A DNA stretch of 64,000 bases from Eonycteris spelaea (GCA_003508835.1 PUFA01000164.1:868001-932000), one strand, 5' to 3'; counted from the first letter of the stretch, positions 47,151-59,490 are shown. The notes: generated by a model from the letters alone, not told the origin. Numbers and translations: made by a program.

Positions 47151-49293
47151 GTTGAACCATTCTTGCATCTCTGGAATGAACCCTACTTTCTCATGATAGA
47201 TAATCCTTTTAATGTATTATTGTAGTTGATACCCTGGTATTTTGTTTAGTACTTTTGCATCTGTGTTCATCAGTGATATTGGCCTATGATTTTCTTTTTT
47301 TGTGTTGCCCGTGTCTGTTTTTGGTATCAAGGTGATGTTGGCTTTGTTAAATTAGTTAGGAACTATTCCCTCCTCTTCAATTTTTGGAAGAGTTTGAGAA
47401 GTATAAATGTTAAATTTTCTTTGTTAGAATTCACAGTGAAGTTATCTGGTCTTAGGCTTTTTGGGAGTGAATGAGGGGAGGAGGTTTTGATTACTGTTTC
47501 AATTTCCTTACTAATGATGGGTCTATTTAGGTTTTCCAATTCTTCATGGTTCAGTCTAGGGAGATTATATATTTCTAAGAATTTGTCCATTTCTTCTAGG
47601 TCATCAAATTTGGTGGTGTATTGCTTTTTGTAGTATTCTTGTATAATACTTTGTATTTTTGTAGTGTCTGTCATAACTTCTCTTTCATTTCCAATTTTAT
47701 TTATTCGAGTCTTCCTTGGTGAGTCTAGTCAGGGTTTTTCAATTTTCTTTCTTTATTTTTTTTCTAAAAAATCTCTTCATTTCATTTTTTTTAAAAAAAT
47801 ATATTCTTTGTTCTCTATTTTATTTATTTCTGCTTAAATTTTTATTTCCTTCCTTCTGTTGACTTTAGGTTTTGTTTGTTTTTCTTTTCCTAGTCCTTTA
47901 AGGTGTAGTGTTAGATTGTTTATTTGTGATTTTTCTTGTTTCTTGAGGTAGATTTGTAAATACTATATCTATCTTCTTAGTACCACTTTTGCTGCATCAC
48001 AAAAATTTTGTTATGTTGTAGCTCCTCTTCATTTGACTGTGTATCATTTGATTTCCTTTATGTCTCCTTTGACTTCAGTAACATGTTATTTAATCACCAC
48101 ATATTTGCGTTATTTTTTCCAGCTTTGTTCTTATAGTTTCATTTTATACTATTGTGATCAGAAAATATACTCAGTATGTATGACTTCAATCTTCTTAAAT
48201 TTACTGAGACAGTTTTATGCCCATTATATGGTCTGTCATATAATGTTCTATGTGCGCTTGAGAAGAAAGTGTATTCTATCACTGGAATGTTTTAAAAATA
48301 TCGATTAAGTCCATTTAGTCTAATGGGTCCTTAAGGCCGATATTTTGTTATCGACTTTCTGTTTGGATGATCTATCCATTGCTGTCAATGTGGTATTTAG
48401 GTCTTCTACTATAATTGCATTTTTGTCAGTTTCTCCTTTAGGTTTGTAAGAACTTGCTTTATATATTTTGGTACTCCCAAGTTGGGGGGATATATATATA
48501 TATATCGATAAGTGTTTTGTCTTCCTGATGAATTGTCCTCTTTATCATTATAAAATGTTCATCTCTATCTCTCATTACCTTTTTTCTCTTGAAACTCGTT
48601 TTGTCTGATATAAGCAGTGCTACAGCTGCTTTTCTCTGGATGTCATTTGCTTGAAGTATTATTTTCCACCCCTTCACTTTGAGCCTGTGTTTGTCTTTGG
48701 GGCTGAGTCTCCTGCAGACAACATATTGTTGGGTCTTATTTTTTAATCCATCCCACTACTTTGTGCCTTTTGATTCATGAGTTCAGTCCCTTTACATTTA
48801 GGGTAATTATTAATATACAAGGACTTATTATAGCTATTTTGTCTATTGTTTTTTGGTTGCTTTGTATCTCCATTTTTTCCCCTTGTGGTTCTTTCTGGTA
48901 TTGTAGTTTGGTTGTTTCTAAATTTCCCCCCCTCCTTATTTTCTCTCTTTTTTTAATGTTTTATGTCTCAGCTCTGGATTTTTATGTTTTGGTTACTATT
49001 AGGTTTGTATAAAATATCTAATACATTCGATTGTCCTTTTTCTTCTGAATGCCTTTTATCTGCATTCAGCTGTCCCTCTTCAGTCCCTTTCCTTCTCCCT
49101 TTTATGATTTTGTCACAAATTATCCTTTTTAATGTTATGTATTCCTCATCAAAGTGCTATATTTATAGTTATTTTTAGTGTCCTTTTCCCCTTTATCCTT
49201 TATGCTATAATTAAGTGTTTAATAACCTATTCTGAAGATTTGCAGTTCTCTGCTTCTATCTGTCTGTTAATTATTGTCCTCAAATTTGCATAC
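47151..49293 (-). mobile_element. LINE-1 ORF2 N-terminal half (endonuclease, linker, start of RT)
   Basis: Upstream part of the same L1. 47363-47674 encodes the endonuclease-RT linker (EMDKFLEIYNLPRLNHEELE, NRPIISKEIETVI). 48459-48677 encodes an endonuclease-region piece (GWKIILQANDIQRKAAVALL). Blocks near 48740-48830 are the ORF2 N-terminal end, followed by inter-ORF sequence up to 49293. A short (TA)n lies at about 48490-48504. Many stops; inactive. Confidence 0.9.
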
Positions 49294-49540
49294 TTTTTTT
49301 TTTTTTTTTTTTTTTTTTTGGTGGAAGAGCCATTCCTTGTGACGCAGGCATTGCCTGTAATTCTTTCATGACCAGTATCTGTGGTCATGTGTTTTGTGAA
49401 TGCACCACTGTCCTTCAAAATGGGCAGTTTGGGGTTAATTGTCTTCTGTCTAAAATGTATAGCTGTCATTTGGCAATACAACTTTAGTTTATTCCTGTAT
49501 TTTTCCAATTTCCTTCTTTATTTTTATTCCCTGTTTTCTA
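49294..49540 (-). mobile_element. Unidentified A-tailed retrocopy inserted in the L1
   Basis: A run of 26 T (49294-49319) is a poly(A) tail read from the minus strand. The adjoining ~200 bases do not continue the L1 pattern, which picks up again downstream. The body has no recognised parent; a small structured RNA or mRNA 3' end is possible. The 93-codon minus-strand frame across it (49227-49508) runs through the poly-lysine-encoding tail and is not credible as a gene. The 5' edge is uncertain. Confidence 0.5.
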
Positions 49541-50730
49541 TATCCCATGATTTTTCTTGTGTTAATCCTCATGTTGTTAAAGCTTACTAGCTCTGCCGCT
49601 TTCCAGAGTGCAAGGTCATTAGAATGCTTTAACTCCACTTACAGTCTCCTGTCTTTTATTATCTATGACTTACATTTTATTTCTTTATGTATAGCAAACT
49701 CAAGGAAACATTATAATTATTTTGTATGTTCATATTATATAATTAAATATTATATAAATATACCTGATATTTATTTTAGATTTATTTGTGTTACTTTTGA
49801 TCCCGTCACACAACTCCTGCTTTTGTCTGGGATAACATTCCTTCTGCCTAAAGAATTTCTTTTAGAATACTTTTAGAGCAAATCTGTTGCCAATGAACTC
49901 TCTTAGTCTCTGATTTTTGGGAAATGTTTTCATTTTGTGCTTTATTTCAAGAATATTTTTGTGATGTACAGAATTGTAGGTTTCAGCACTTAAAAGATCC
50001 AATCCCATTGTCTTCTATTATTTTTATTGAGAAGTAAGCTGTGAGTAATACTGTTGCTTTATTAAAGGTAGTACTTTTTATGAGAATTTTAAAATACTTT
50101 TTCTTATCTTTGCTTCTCTGCAGTTTTATTATGATGAACCTAGGTGTGGTTTTTGCTGTATATATCTTGACTTGCTTTTTGAATTTCTAGAATTTATGCA
50201 TTAATGTCTTTTATAAGTTTGAAAATAATCAACTGCCATTGTCAAATATTTCTCTTTTCTTATTTTAATTTTCCTCTCCTTTTGGGGGTCCCAATTTACA
50301 CATAGGTTAGGCTTTTTATATTAAAAATGTCTTTGAGCTTTAATTCCAGTTCAATAATTCCTTCTTCTGCTATATCTAATCTGCAATTGGGGCAATTTAT
50401 TATTGAGTTCCAAATTCAAGTTCTTGCATAGTTTAGTTCTATAATTTTGATTAGGTTTCTAAATATATTTCAATTATTAGATGAAATTCTCTAAATTCCA
50501 GTCAAATTTATGCCTTAGAACAGATTATATATCTTGAACATATTAATCAACAGTATTTTAAAGACTGAAAACTTCAGTATTTAGATCATTTTAGAGTCCC
50601 TTTAATGGATAATTGTGAGCTTCAAATTTAATTCCTCAGAATGATGAGAAAGCCAAAATCTTTGCTGTGGTTTGCAGGGCTTTCTCCTTAGCTTTAAAGC
50701 CTGTATTTCATGCAGCTTCAGTTGTTGGAA
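49541..50730 (-). mobile_element. LINE-1/HAL1 ORF1-side sequence
   Basis: 49820-50530 reads as the reverse complement of the ORF1/inter-ORF region of L1M or HAL1: 'tcagcacttaaaagatccaa', 'tttattatgatgaacctagg', 'ttttgggggtcccaatttac' and 'caattccagttcaataatt'-type blocks. Most likely the 5' continuation of the preceding L1, though a separate element cannot be excluded. Frames at 49381-49590 and 49547-49876 are artefacts. Confidence 0.65.
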
Positions 50731-51239
50731 AATGAATTGAGAGGAAAATTACTGAGTAGTAGATTAATTTCTTTGCACCTCTATCCTCTACAATCTTGGC
50801 ACTTGAAATCTTGGCTCCCTTGGCATCTACAGATTTTAGCTTTTTGCCTTTATGGTCCCTGAGGCTTCCTTAGTCTCTACTGGCTTTTATGACTCATAAT
50901 CCTCAACCTCTCAACCCAATCACAAAAATTTGCAGTTATCTAGATGAGAAAAGAAGCTCATGGTTTGTTGTCTAAATTTTCTGTTTTTTTTTTTTTCTCT
51001 TTTCTTTTTTCTTTCTTTTTTTTTTTTTAAATGATCTTGAACCCATAAGTCCTGGCTACTTAAAGCAGCTCTCCAGTACTGTAGATATTGTTTCTACTTT
51101 ACTCATTTTTCTCCCTAATTATTATCAGTGGAGCATTCTTGATCTATCAAAAATTACTCTAGTAAATCCAAATGTGGAAATTCTCCAGTAGTTTTTGTAT
51201 GAGGGAGCATAGGGGGTAAATATAAATGTTTTACTACTT
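50731..51239. other. Unclassified T-rich sequence
   Basis: Includes pyrimidine runs at about 50983-51029. Nothing else recognised. Confidence 0.35.
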
Positions 51240-51680
51240 TATGGGTATGTGTCTCTGTTTCAACTTGGCATATGATTAATAGTTTCGTTGGATATAGAAT
51301 TCTAGAATGCAAATAACTTTTCTTCAGAATTTTAATGGCTTCATTGTTATTTATCTTTTATGGGTTTTGATGAGACATCTGGAATCATTCTGACTTCCGA
51401 ACTTTTGTACATAACCTGTTTATTCTTCCTAGAGGCTTCTGGAATATTTTTCTTCATTTTAGTGTTCTGAAATTTTATAAGGAAGTGCTTTTATGTTGGT
51501 CTGTTTTCTCCTATTTTGAATCATATCTTTGATTTTTACCCCTTTGTTCTTCACTGTTCTCTTTGGGGAATTCCAGTTATTTGGAGCTTATATTCTAGAA
51601 TAAACAAAAATAAGATTATTTATTCAATCTGCCATCTTTACCAGGTATTCTTGCATATTTCTTAAAAGTTTCTTCCTATA
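51240..51680 (-). mobile_element. Second LINE-1/HAL1 ORF1-side fragment
   Basis: 'tggatatagaattctagaat', 'tttcttcagaattttaatgg' and 'tagtgttctgaaattttata' correspond to the same consensus region as about 49900-50200, so this is a second element or a duplicated segment. Confidence 0.55.
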
Positions 51681-51899
51681 TATTTTGTGCTTTTTTGTGA
51701 TTATAGATATTTTTATCATAATTTATAGCTGCTTGTTTTTAGTATAGAAGAAGCTACGTAGGCCTATGTCGTCTTATTTCTATGTTTTTGTCTATTTTTA
51801 ACTTTGTGTATACTCTTTCTTCACTTGATTTTCTTGAATTTTTTTGTGCATAAAGTTCATTAATCCTTCCTATTATTTATATTTGTTATTTTGTGTTTT

Positions 51900-52550
51900 T
51901 TTGGTGACTTCCATTAATTACAATTTGATTGCTAGGTTAAATTCTAGTAATGAATTCTAGCACTTTTATTATATTACTGTTAGTGGGAATAATTCAAGGG
52001 TTTTGTTATTAAGCATGATTAGTTACATTTTTCCAGAATTTATTTTCAAGAATGAGTTTTCACTTGTATAAATCCATTTCAATATTAATGGAAATTATCT
52101 GGTTTCTTTTAGCCATAATTATGGGGGATTATAAAATATATTTGGTATTGTTGAAATATTCTGGAATTAACTATTTTTGGTTATAGTGCAAAGACTATAT
52201 GAAATGGTCTTTGTTTTGTTGATGAATGCTTTAATACCTTTACATGTATTATTTTGGATATTGTTTGTACTGTATTCATTATTTCCCATAATTATTATCA
52301 GTGGGAACATTCTTGGTCTATCAAAAGTTATTTAGTTCTGTTCTACCAAAAAGGAATTGATATAGTGTTTATTTTTGGAGACTTTCTGTGCCAGGTTTGG
52401 GTATTTGGATAGTATTCTCTTAAAATAATTGGTAGGTTTTCTTTCTTTGTTTTACTCTTGAAAAGTAGATCTTTATTTCTTGATTAATCAATGTAAGATA
52501 TTGATTTACTAGGTAAAATGAAATTTTTCATGTTCTTTTTGGCTTCATCT
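51900..52550 (-). mobile_element. Decayed LINE-1 ORF2 fragment (tentative)
   Basis: 'ctggtttcttttagccataa' and 'ggaattaactatttttggtt' resemble the reverse complement of L1M ORF2. It lies on the wrong side of the ORF1-like fragment at 51240 to be the same element. Confidence 0.45.
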
Positions 52551-52837
52551 CTTTCCTCTCCCCTCCTCTCAACTTCTGGCATCCATATTTATATTGGGAA
52601 GGATAATATTTATATTCTACTCTATAAATTTTATGGGTTAAATTTAAAAATCGAAAATTAGTAAACAGCTTTTTATGACATTAATATATGTGAATATTAT
52701 TCACTATAGGGCTATTGTGCCATTTATTAGTGTTATATCATTAAAATAAATTACATTAAACCTGTGCTACCTGAATTAGACTCTTCCAATTATCAAGGTC
52801 CAATTTTTCTTTTTTGTTTGTTTTTTTTCTTTTGTTT
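52551..52837. other. Unclassified AT-rich sequence
   Basis: Nothing recognised. Confidence 0.3.
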
Positions 52838-53315
52838 TGTTTATAGCACTTTTATTCATAATCACCAAAACTTAAAAATAAGTTTAACATCTCTGAATTG
52901 GTGAATAGGTAAACAAATTGTGGTACATTCATACAATGAAATACAACTTAAAAGCGTAAACGAATAAACTCTGATACACACACAAAAAATGTATTAATTT
53001 CAAAAGCATTATGCCAAGTGAAAAAATCCAGTTGCAAAAAGGCTAGATGTTGTTTGATTCCATTTACGTGATATTCTGGAGAAGGTAAAAACTATAGGGC
53101 CAGAAATTATCAGTGCCAGGAATTAAGAATGAGGGAATAGGAATGGAGGAATTTGGGGAATGATGGAAATACTCTATAGCTTGCGTATGTTTATTACAGG
53201 CCTATATAGGCTTCTCAACAGCCCCCCACCCCCCACAACTATATATCTAAAAATGGTGAATTTTACTGTGTATAAATTAGACCTCAATAAACCTCATTTA
53301 AAACAAAAATGTTGT
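52838..53315 (+). mobile_element. LINE-1 3' fragment (L1M type)
   Basis: 'tagcacttttattcataatc', 'ggtacattcatacaatgaaa', 'tgtttgattccatttacgtg', 'aaatggtgaattttactgtg' and 'tagacctcaataaacctca' follow in order to an A-rich end. A C-rich run lies at about 53222-53235. Confidence 0.88.
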
Positions 53316-54234
53316 TGGAAGAGAAATATCTGTAGAAACAGCACAGAATCTGACTAGTGTTTTGTAGAAAATGAGAAGGAAAATACCCCTAAATAGAGTT
53401 AACTGCATGTAGAGAAACTAAAATATAAATTCTGTTTTTTATAAGAATTAAATACCAGAAAAAAACAAAGCATTAAAAAGTAACCAAAAATCAGATTTCT
53501 GTTTCTTATCCCAAATCTCAGAGTTTTCTCATAGTTTCTTATATTTTATTTTTAAATATGTGGCATCCCTTATTTATAATAATAAATAAATTAAAATCTT
53601 TCTTATATGAGAGCAATTTTTCTGTCTTCTTAGCAAGTAAAAATTGCATTACAGTTTAATTATTAATTTATAGGTAACATTCAAATATTTATAATGGGTA
53701 CACTTTTCCTGTCTCTTCAGAACATATTCTTTTAGAATCTAGAAGAATCTAGATCAATTGATTCTTCACTTCCTACCCTTTGTCACTCCCCATATTCACT
53801 ATACCCTGTTTTAATAAAACTACCTATTCAACTGAGAACAGTATCAATACCTTTAGAAAATGCAAGAACATAAATATTATAGATTATTAGGACTGAAATA
53901 AGACTTCAAATAACCTAGTTTATTTCCTTATTTTGCACATCCCAGTTTGTCAGTTTAAACTATATGCACATCAGGGTATAAGAAATTTAGGAGGATGTGG
54001 GGATACTATCTGTGTAATGAACTGTGATAATGACCATGTGACATATGACCTGGAGACTCAGAAATAATGGTAGATTTTAAAGATTAATGTACATATCAGT
54101 GGATGGGGCAGAGCCAGAGTGAAACTAATGTTAACACCCTGTTTTACTTCCAAGCTCATTTGCCTTGAGATATAGTTATTATTTAAAGAGAATTTTTATT
54201 TAGGTATTTGCCTAAAATTCTTCTGTCTGTTTTT
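53316..54234. other. Unclassified AT-rich sequence
   Basis: Nothing recognised. Confidence 0.4.
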
Positions 54235-54351
54235 TACCTGTTGACTCCTACTCATCTTCAAGTCTGAGCTTAAATTCTTGAGGTCATTCTTCCTGCCCTG
54301 GGATAAAATCAAGTTTCTTTCCTGTGCTTTACCCTATCACATAGCTTGATT

Positions 54352-54402
<51 letters not shown>

Positions 54403-54535
54403 GTTAGTTTGTTTGTTTTATGCATTTCCCACTCAAATATAATCTCCTTAAGAAAAAGGACAGTGTCTTTCTTGGTGACCACTCTTTACCCAGCACCTGA
54501 TTCTGTGCCTTGTTCAGGATAAATGTACAAATGTT
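54235..54535 (+). mobile_element. LINE-2 3' fragment interrupted by a microsatellite
   Basis: 'cttcaagtctgagcttaaat', 'gaggtcattcttcctgccct', 'tctccttaagaaaaaggaca' and 'acccagcacctgattctgtg' follow the L2 3' region. A (TTAG)n run has grown in its middle. Confidence 0.78.
54352..54402 (+). repeat. (TTAG)n tetranucleotide microsatellite
   Basis: About 12 perfect TTAG units, decaying into TTTG-type units on the right. It lies inside the L2 fragment. Confidence 0.96.
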
Positions 54536-55564
54536 TGATTTACCATTAGGAGATTGCTGGTCACACTGCAGAAATAATTTGTGTTTATTTTTATTTATGT
54601 TTATTACCCAGATTTATTACCCTGTGGAATATCCTATATTGGGCTCCTCTGAGAATATCCTAATTTGATCAGCGCCCTTGGGACAACTGGTCAGAGGCTC
54701 TACCAGAAGCTCCCATCATATCCTTGTCATTGCCAGCAGACAGACAAACACCTAAATCTCCTTTCTAATATCCCACTCAGACCATCTCCTTTCTTTCTGA
54801 AACACTGACTTTAGTGACCATACTGACTTCATCATCACCACCCATCCAGTGGTCCTTTTATATTCCGAATGTCCATCAACTACTCCTTTTCCTTCTTTAT
54901 TGTAGTTAGATTGCATGACCCATTATTATAATCACTCCTTGAAAATAGCTTCAACCTGCTTGCGCCTCTCTTCCTCCATTGTGCTCATGTGATAAAATCT
55001 TGCACTGGGAGAGGGCCGAACATGTCTTCATTCAGCTCCCTTCAGGCAAACGGTGCTTCAGAAAATTCATACATTTTTTAATGTGTTTCACTTTGAATTC
55101 AGAAACACAAAAGTTAAATATATACCCTACAATGCCCAACAACTGTACCAAATTGTCTTTAAGTATGAATTACTAGTGAATCAGTAATTTTATTAAGATA
55201 TATCATGTCCCTGATAAATTTTTAGGCTTCATCATGAATTAAATTCTCTGCATGTAATTTCTATTACTTATTGTTTATAGTGCTGTTAAGATTTTTCTGT
55301 CTTATTGCACACTTTTATTTTCTTCTGAATATGTTGTCTTTCCAGTGCAGCTTTTGTGTTTTCTTTTATTTTCTTGAGAATGTAAAAGAATTATCTAAAA
55401 TATTCTTGTGTTTGTAAAGGTAATTTTAAATGTATTGTGAACAAAAAAAAAAGGGTTCTGTAGAAAGTAACCTCACAGGATGATTTGATCATAAATTCCA
55501 AACTGTGCAGGTCCTGGTAAATAGCCACACACTAGGCATATAACTTATTTTGTTTTATTTTGTC
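54536..55564. other. Unclassified sequence
   Basis: No recognised element. The 65-codon frame 54979-55176 has no family resemblance. Confidence 0.35.
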
Positions 55565-58060
55565 ATTTCATTTTATATTTATTTAATAATTTTTTTATTT
55601 TTCAATTACAGTTGACATACAATATTATATTAGCTTCAGGTGTACAACACAGTGATTAGACATTTATATAACATAATTTATAAAGTGCTCACACCAATAA
55701 ATCTACTACACATCTGGCACCATAAGTAGTTATTACAATATTATCGACTATATTTCTTATGCTGTACTTTAAATTCCCATGCTTATTTTGTAACTACCAA
55801 TTTGTACTTAATCCCTTTCCCTTTTTCATCTGTCCCCTCAAACCTCCTCCCACCTGGCAGCCATCAAGATGTTCTCTGTATCTATTTGTTTCTGTTTTGT
55901 TTGTTTGTTTTTGTTCTTTAGATTCCACATGTAAGTGAAATCATATGACATTTGTCTTTCCCTGTCAGACTTAGTCCACTTAGCATAATACCCTCTAGGT
56001 TCCTCCATGTTGTTGCAGTTGGCAAGATTTCATTTTTTTTTCATGGTGAGTAATATTCCATTGCCTTTATGTTCCACCTTTTCTTTACCCATTTATCCAT
56101 TGATGGACACCCAGGTGGCCTCCATATCTTGGCTGTCTTAAGTAATGTTGCAATGAACTTATGGATAACATGTCCCTTTGAAGTAGTTTAGATTTCTTCA
56201 GATAAATACCCAGAAGTGTTATTATTGTCTTTTGCTATAGCCTTTGTTTCAAAGTCTATTTTGTCCGGTATAAGTATCGCTATCACAGCTTTTTTTTGTT
56301 TTCATTTTCATGAAATATCTTTTTTATCTCTTTAATTGCAGTCTGTGTGTCTTTGTATCTGAAGTGAGTCTTTGTAGGCAATATGTGTAAGAGTCTTGTT
56401 TTCTTATCCATTCAGCCACCCTATGTCTTTTGATTGGAGCATTAAATCCATTTACATTTAAAATAATTATTGATAGATTTGTAATTATTATTATTCATAT
56501 TTTTGCTCTTTTTATCCTTGTTCTTAAAGAAGTCACTCTTACATTTCCTATAATACTAGTTTGATGGTGATGAACTCCTTTAACTTTTCTTGCTTGGAAA
56601 CTTTATCTGCCCTTTATTCTAAATGAAGCTGTGCTGGGTAGTGTAATCTTAGTTTGTAGGTCCTTGCTTTTCATCGCTTTGGAATAATTTATGCCAATCC
56701 CATCTGGCCTGCAAAGTTTCTGTTGAAAATCAGTCTTACAGGAGCTCCCTTGTACGTAACTGTTTTACTATTTCTGCTTTTAAGAGTCCTCACTTTGTCT
56801 TTAACATTTGCATTTTTAATTATGCTTGTGATTCTTGATGTTGGCTTCTTTAGGTTCATCTTGTTTGGAACTCTCTATGCTTCCTGGGCTTGTTTTCCTT
56901 CACCAGGTTATGGAAGGTTTTGTTATTATTTTTTCAAATAGGTTTTCAATTCCTTGCTCCGTCTCTTCTTCTTCTGGTACCACTATGATGTGAACGTTTG
57001 TATGCTTGATGTTGTCCCAGAGTCCCCTTAAACATATTTTTGGATTCTTTTTTCTCGTTGCTGTTCTGATTGAGTTTTTTCTACCTTATTTTCCAAATCT
57101 CTGATTTGATTCTCTGCTTCATTGAGTCCACTATTGATTCCTCCTAAGGTATTCTTCATTTCAGTTATTGAATTCTCCATTTCTGACTGGTTCTTTCTTA
57201 TGTTTTTTTTTTTTAATCTCCATTTTTGTTTTCTATCTCTTTGTTAAAGTTCTCACTGAGTTCATCTACTCTTCCCCTAAGTTCATTGAGTATCCTTATA
57301 ACCAGTGTTTTGAACTCTGCATCTGGTAGATTGCTGGTCTCCATTTTGTTTAGTTCTTTTTCTAGAGCTTTGTTCTTTTCTTTTATTTGAGACATGTTTC
57401 TTGTTTCCCTATTTTGGCTGCCTTCCTGTGTCTGTTTCTATGTATGAGGTAGAGCTGCTATGTATCCCAGTCTTAGTAGAGTAGACTTATGTAGTAGGTG
57501 TCCTGTGGGGCCCAGTGGCACAGTGGCACAGGTCATCTGAGTCAGGTGCTCTAGCTATGTTCCTTATTGTGAGTGTGTGTGCCATTCTGTTGTGCTAAGC
57601 CTTGGTTGCTCTTTGCATGTCAGTGGAGGGACTGACCCATGGGTTGATTGGTTGTGAGTAGTGGCTGGTGACTGTAGTGAAGGGGCTATTGTGGAGGGGC
57701 TAATTCTATGGAGCATGATTCGCTTTAGCAGGGCTCTGGTGCCTTCCCAGTCTACTTTTTGGGTGTGTCATCCTTAGAAGTGGCCCTGGATAGTGCTCTG
57801 GCTAGGTTCACATTTGGCCACAGGGCATGCCAGCCACAGGGCCCCAACCTCTGCCCTGCCCAAAGCCACCTGTCATGAGCCACCAAGCAATCCAGATGGC
57901 TGCCACCTGCGCAGGGTTTGATGGTGCCTCAAGAGGCCAAGCCATGTACTGAGGCCAGCTTTCACTAGTGCTGGGCTTAGGTGACTTAGCAAGAAGTATG
58001 GGGCATGCTGAAGCTAGATGCTGCTAGTTTAGGTTTTGTGAACCTTTGAGAGATTTCAGA
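55565..58060 (-). mobile_element. Internally deleted LINE-1 keeping both ends
   Basis: 3' UTR at 55565-56215 ('tcaattacagttgacataca', 'gcttcaggtgtacaacacag'). At about 56220 it jumps into the N-terminal part of ORF2 (56220-56520), omitting reverse transcriptase and the C-terminal segment. ORF1-side sequence follows at 56530-57400, including a coiled-coil piece on the minus strand at 57213-57395 (ALEKELNKMETSNLPDAEFK, then LNELRGRVDELSENFNKEI). 57420-58060 is a comparatively GC-rich 5' UTR-like region. About 2.5 kb remains of a ~6-kb element. Confidence 0.82.
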
Positions 58061-58079
58061 AAAGTTTGCAGCATCAGCC

Positions 58080-58525
58080 AAGATAGGCCATTTATATGGA
58101 AACACAGCTGGAAGCAGCTTAGGTGGGCCTACAAGTTGTTCTGTAGTTTAGTTATAACTTTGATGTGGTCATGAGGCAAGGCCCATCTTGACCAGAAATA
58201 GGCATATAACTATTTTAGTAAGTGGTTTATTTTTGCCTTAAGCAAGCCCTGTCTATTGTCATTGCATATCTAGTTAACCCATCTTTGAAATAAGTATAAC
58301 CACACACAAGAAAGCACACCATCCTGTTAACTATTTTGTAATCCAATTCCTGCCTTGCTTTCTCCCATCCTCATGTAATCTTACTTACACCCCCTTCTTA
58401 ACTTCAAATGTGTAAAAGAAACCTTGAAACTGTTATTCTTCATAGCATTTGAGATCTTGTTTCCTGGCAATTATCATCCATTTTGGCTCAGTTAATTCAT
58501 AAAAATTCTCTACAGGTTTGGATAT
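58080..58525 (+). mobile_element. Possible LTR-like sequence (unclassified)
   Basis: A run of 'accagaaataggcatataac', 'tgtgtaaaagaaaccttgaa' (TATA-like), 'atccattttggctcagttaa' and 'ttcataaaaattctctacag' (weak polyadenylation-like signal) is laid out like a retroviral LTR. No matching partner LTR or primer-binding site was found. Confidence 0.3.
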
Positions 58526-59314
58526 TTCTTACATTGACAATATATTCTTCATTTTTTATTTGTTTGATTTTTTTGTTGCTGTTTTTTAAAAAAATTATTT
58601 TCCTTTGATTTTTAAAGATTTAAATAGTCTGTGTGGAATTGTTTTAATTGGGTGAGGGGATTTGCCCCAACATAAAACAAAGGATTTCTTTTGCATCATT
58701 TACCTATCACCTCAGCACTGTTCAGAGTGTTTTATGGAACTAAAGAATGGAGATTCAACTTAGGCAGGATCACAGCATACGGTTGAATAGCTCATGCACT
58801 GCACAAGAATACCCGGCTGCGGGTATGAGCGGGGATGGAAACTATCCTTTGCTCAACAGGTCCTGTGCCCCAGTGTGGAGTGGTGTCCTCTTAGAGGAAG
58901 AGACTCCCTTCCCTCACAAACATAGTCCACCCACCCAGTTGTGTGTCCACAGAGCAGCCTACCTGCTGGAAAATATTAGTAATCAGAAGGGATCTTCTTC
59001 GTGCTCTCACAAACACAAATCCCTGCCTATCAACATCTCCATGCGTGTCTCTCTTCTCTCTGAGCCACCTACGCTAGGCTCTTAAAGCTGGCTTTTCCAA
59101 TACCATCCAGCAATTTCCCCATCTCTTGCATCATAAAATTATTTCTTCACCACCAGAACGATCCCATCAGCATTCAAACATGTTGTAATTTCTTCCATCT
59201 AAATAAAAATCTCTCTTATCCCTACATGCTGTTCCATATACTGCCCCGTATCTCTGTTCCCCGGTCAGAGCATAACTCCTCAGCAGGACAGAACATTTGT
59301 CTCTCCAGCATTAG
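58526..59314. other. Unclassified sequence with a 112-codon open frame
   Basis: 58747-59085 is open on + and less AT-rich than the surroundings (start MEIQLRQDHSIRL, then CTAQEYPAAGMSG). I recognise no domain, signal peptide or membrane segment. It could be a decayed retrocopy, a long non-coding exon or chance. Confidence 0.3.
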
Positions 59315-59490
59315 CTTGGAAAGCGCTCTCATGTTCTTCAGACCTCTGTTCAAATTTACTTTCTCAATGAGGCCCTCCCTAACTACCTTCCTTTAAATTG
59401 CTGTCTCCTCCTTGGCACTATCTCTCTTCCCTAAATTGATTTTCTCTATAAGACTTAACTATCCAATATATTGTAAATGTTGTTTAGTTT
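59315..59490 (+). mobile_element. LINE-2 fragment
   Basis: 'cagacctctgttcaaattta', 'ctttctcaatgaggccctcc' and 'ctaactaccttcctttaaat' match the L2 3' region in + orientation. Confidence 0.75.

Noticed and set aside
49227..49508. 93-codon minus-strand frame
   Set aside because: Contains a lysine run encoded by the A tail of an insertion and continues into L1 sequence.
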